From the NCBI GenBank assembly GCA_041485845.1, contig JBGPKH010000643.1, positions 1-5,221 on the forward strand: DNA of 5,221 nucleotides, read 5' to 3'. Both the position numbers and the translations under genes were made by a program. This stretch comes from OMOG01 sp041485845. GTDB lineage: Bacteria; Acidobacteriota; Terriglobia; Bryobacterales; Bryobacteraceae. Position 1 is the stretch's first letter, and the number at the start of each line of letters is the position of its first letter. Below are positions 4,872 through 5,221 of this stretch, one piece after another. The notes under the pieces were generated by a model that was not told where the DNA came from, searched no databases, and saw only the letters and a program-made list of their open reading frames with translations.

Positions 4872-5189
4872 TCAAAGCTGACATCGGAGCGCTCGCTGAA
4901 AGCCGGAACCCTGTACGGTTTGGACCCAGACCGGCTTTCCCGAGGCGTTTTGCGCTGTCCACTCGATCAGGATCACCAACTCCCGCTTGCTCTTCGCCAG
5001 CAGCGTCTGGGCAGGCGACGTGGTTCCGGCATCTTGCAGACGGGTTGAGTTGATGGTGGACTCCGTTTGGTGGCTGTGACACGGATAAAGCTGGCGGCAT
5101 TGACGACACCACCCGCGTTGATCAAGGGTTTCTGGGCGAAACAATGACAGAGTGGCGATGACGAGCACGAACAGGGTCGAGTGACGCAT
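4872..5189 (-). pseudogene. Frameshifted relic of a small secreted protein with a TIGR03437-like start
   Basis: The ATG at 5189 opens a convincing signal peptide, MRHSTLFVLVIATLSLF. In this frame the protein then becomes Cys/Gln-rich and unnatural. Shifting by one base at the TTT run (5141-5139, minus strand) gives LFAQKPLINAGGVVNAASFI (GGVVNAASF at 5113-5087). AQ is a good signal-peptidase end, and the rest matches the (N)AGGVVNAASF opening I associate with the TIGR03437 domain of Solibacter-like bacteria. The expected APGSIVSIFG-type continuation is missing, and the shifted frame stops at 4973. From about 5010 the first frame again looks protein-like (LLAKSKRELVILIEWTAQNA then SGKPVWVQTVQG) until the stop at 4872. 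I read this as a gene with one frameshift plus an internal loss, or a fusion of two relics. If the frameshift were not real, a 105-residue hypothetical secreted protein would remain. Confidence 0.55.
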
Positions 5190-5221
5190 TGAATTGCGGA
5201 CCTGCAGGCCGCGGACCATCA

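Noticed and set aside
3154..4881. A 575-residue open frame on the plus strand opposite the oxidoreductase gene
   Set aside because: It is the antisense shadow of a well-supported Gfo/Idh/MocA gene in GC-rich DNA. It is rich in His, Ala, Arg and Val with no domain pattern.

Overview
The window looks like chromosomal DNA from a high-GC acidobacterium, most likely of the Bryobacterales/Solibacter type. This is inferred from gene content, not from a marker gene. The clues are a Gfo/Idh/MocA oxidoreductase with a Tat signal and a Gly/Arg/Ala-rich insert, a secreted DUF1080 protein, a free-standing OmpR-type DNA-binding domain, and the broken signature LINAGGVVNAASF, which I associate with the TIGR03437 domain common in Solibacter-like genomes. 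There is no rRNA, tRNA, CRISPR array or intact mobile element.

Layout. Positions 1-295 (minus) hold the N-terminus of a CoxL-like molybdenum hydroxylase large subunit, cut by the window edge. Two bases upstream of its start lies its complete [2Fe-2S] small subunit (298-768, minus). Positions 769-1534 carry no convincing gene. They hold a leader palindrome, a degenerate three-unit tandem repeat and an AT-rich stretch. A receiver-less winged-helix regulator follows (1535-1858, minus). It has a strong Shine-Dalgarno sequence and an 11-bp direct repeat upstream that could be an autoregulatory operator. Positions 1859-2300 contain what looks like a degraded ribbon-helix-helix antitoxin gene, several inverted repeats and the probable promoter of the next gene. 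A secreted DUF1080 protein (2301-2954, plus) and a Tat-exported Gfo/Idh/MocA oxidoreductase (3040-4698, minus) converge on a pair of abutting hairpins. The right end (4872-5189, minus) is a small frameshifted relic of a secreted protein.

Function. The small and large subunits should form a molybdenum hydroxylase that passes electrons from the Mo-cofactor through two [2Fe-2S] clusters. No FAD subunit is visible. The Gfo/Idh/MocA and DUF1080 proteins belong to families that act together in 3-keto-sugar metabolism: an NAD(P)-type oxidoreductase makes or uses 3-keto glycosides, and DUF1080 proteins cleave them. Their pairing here, both with export signals, suggests extracytoplasmic sugar processing, but the substrate cannot be read from the sequence. 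I see no complete new multi-gene system. The most interesting signals are the gene relics, the repeat family and the palindromes between genes.
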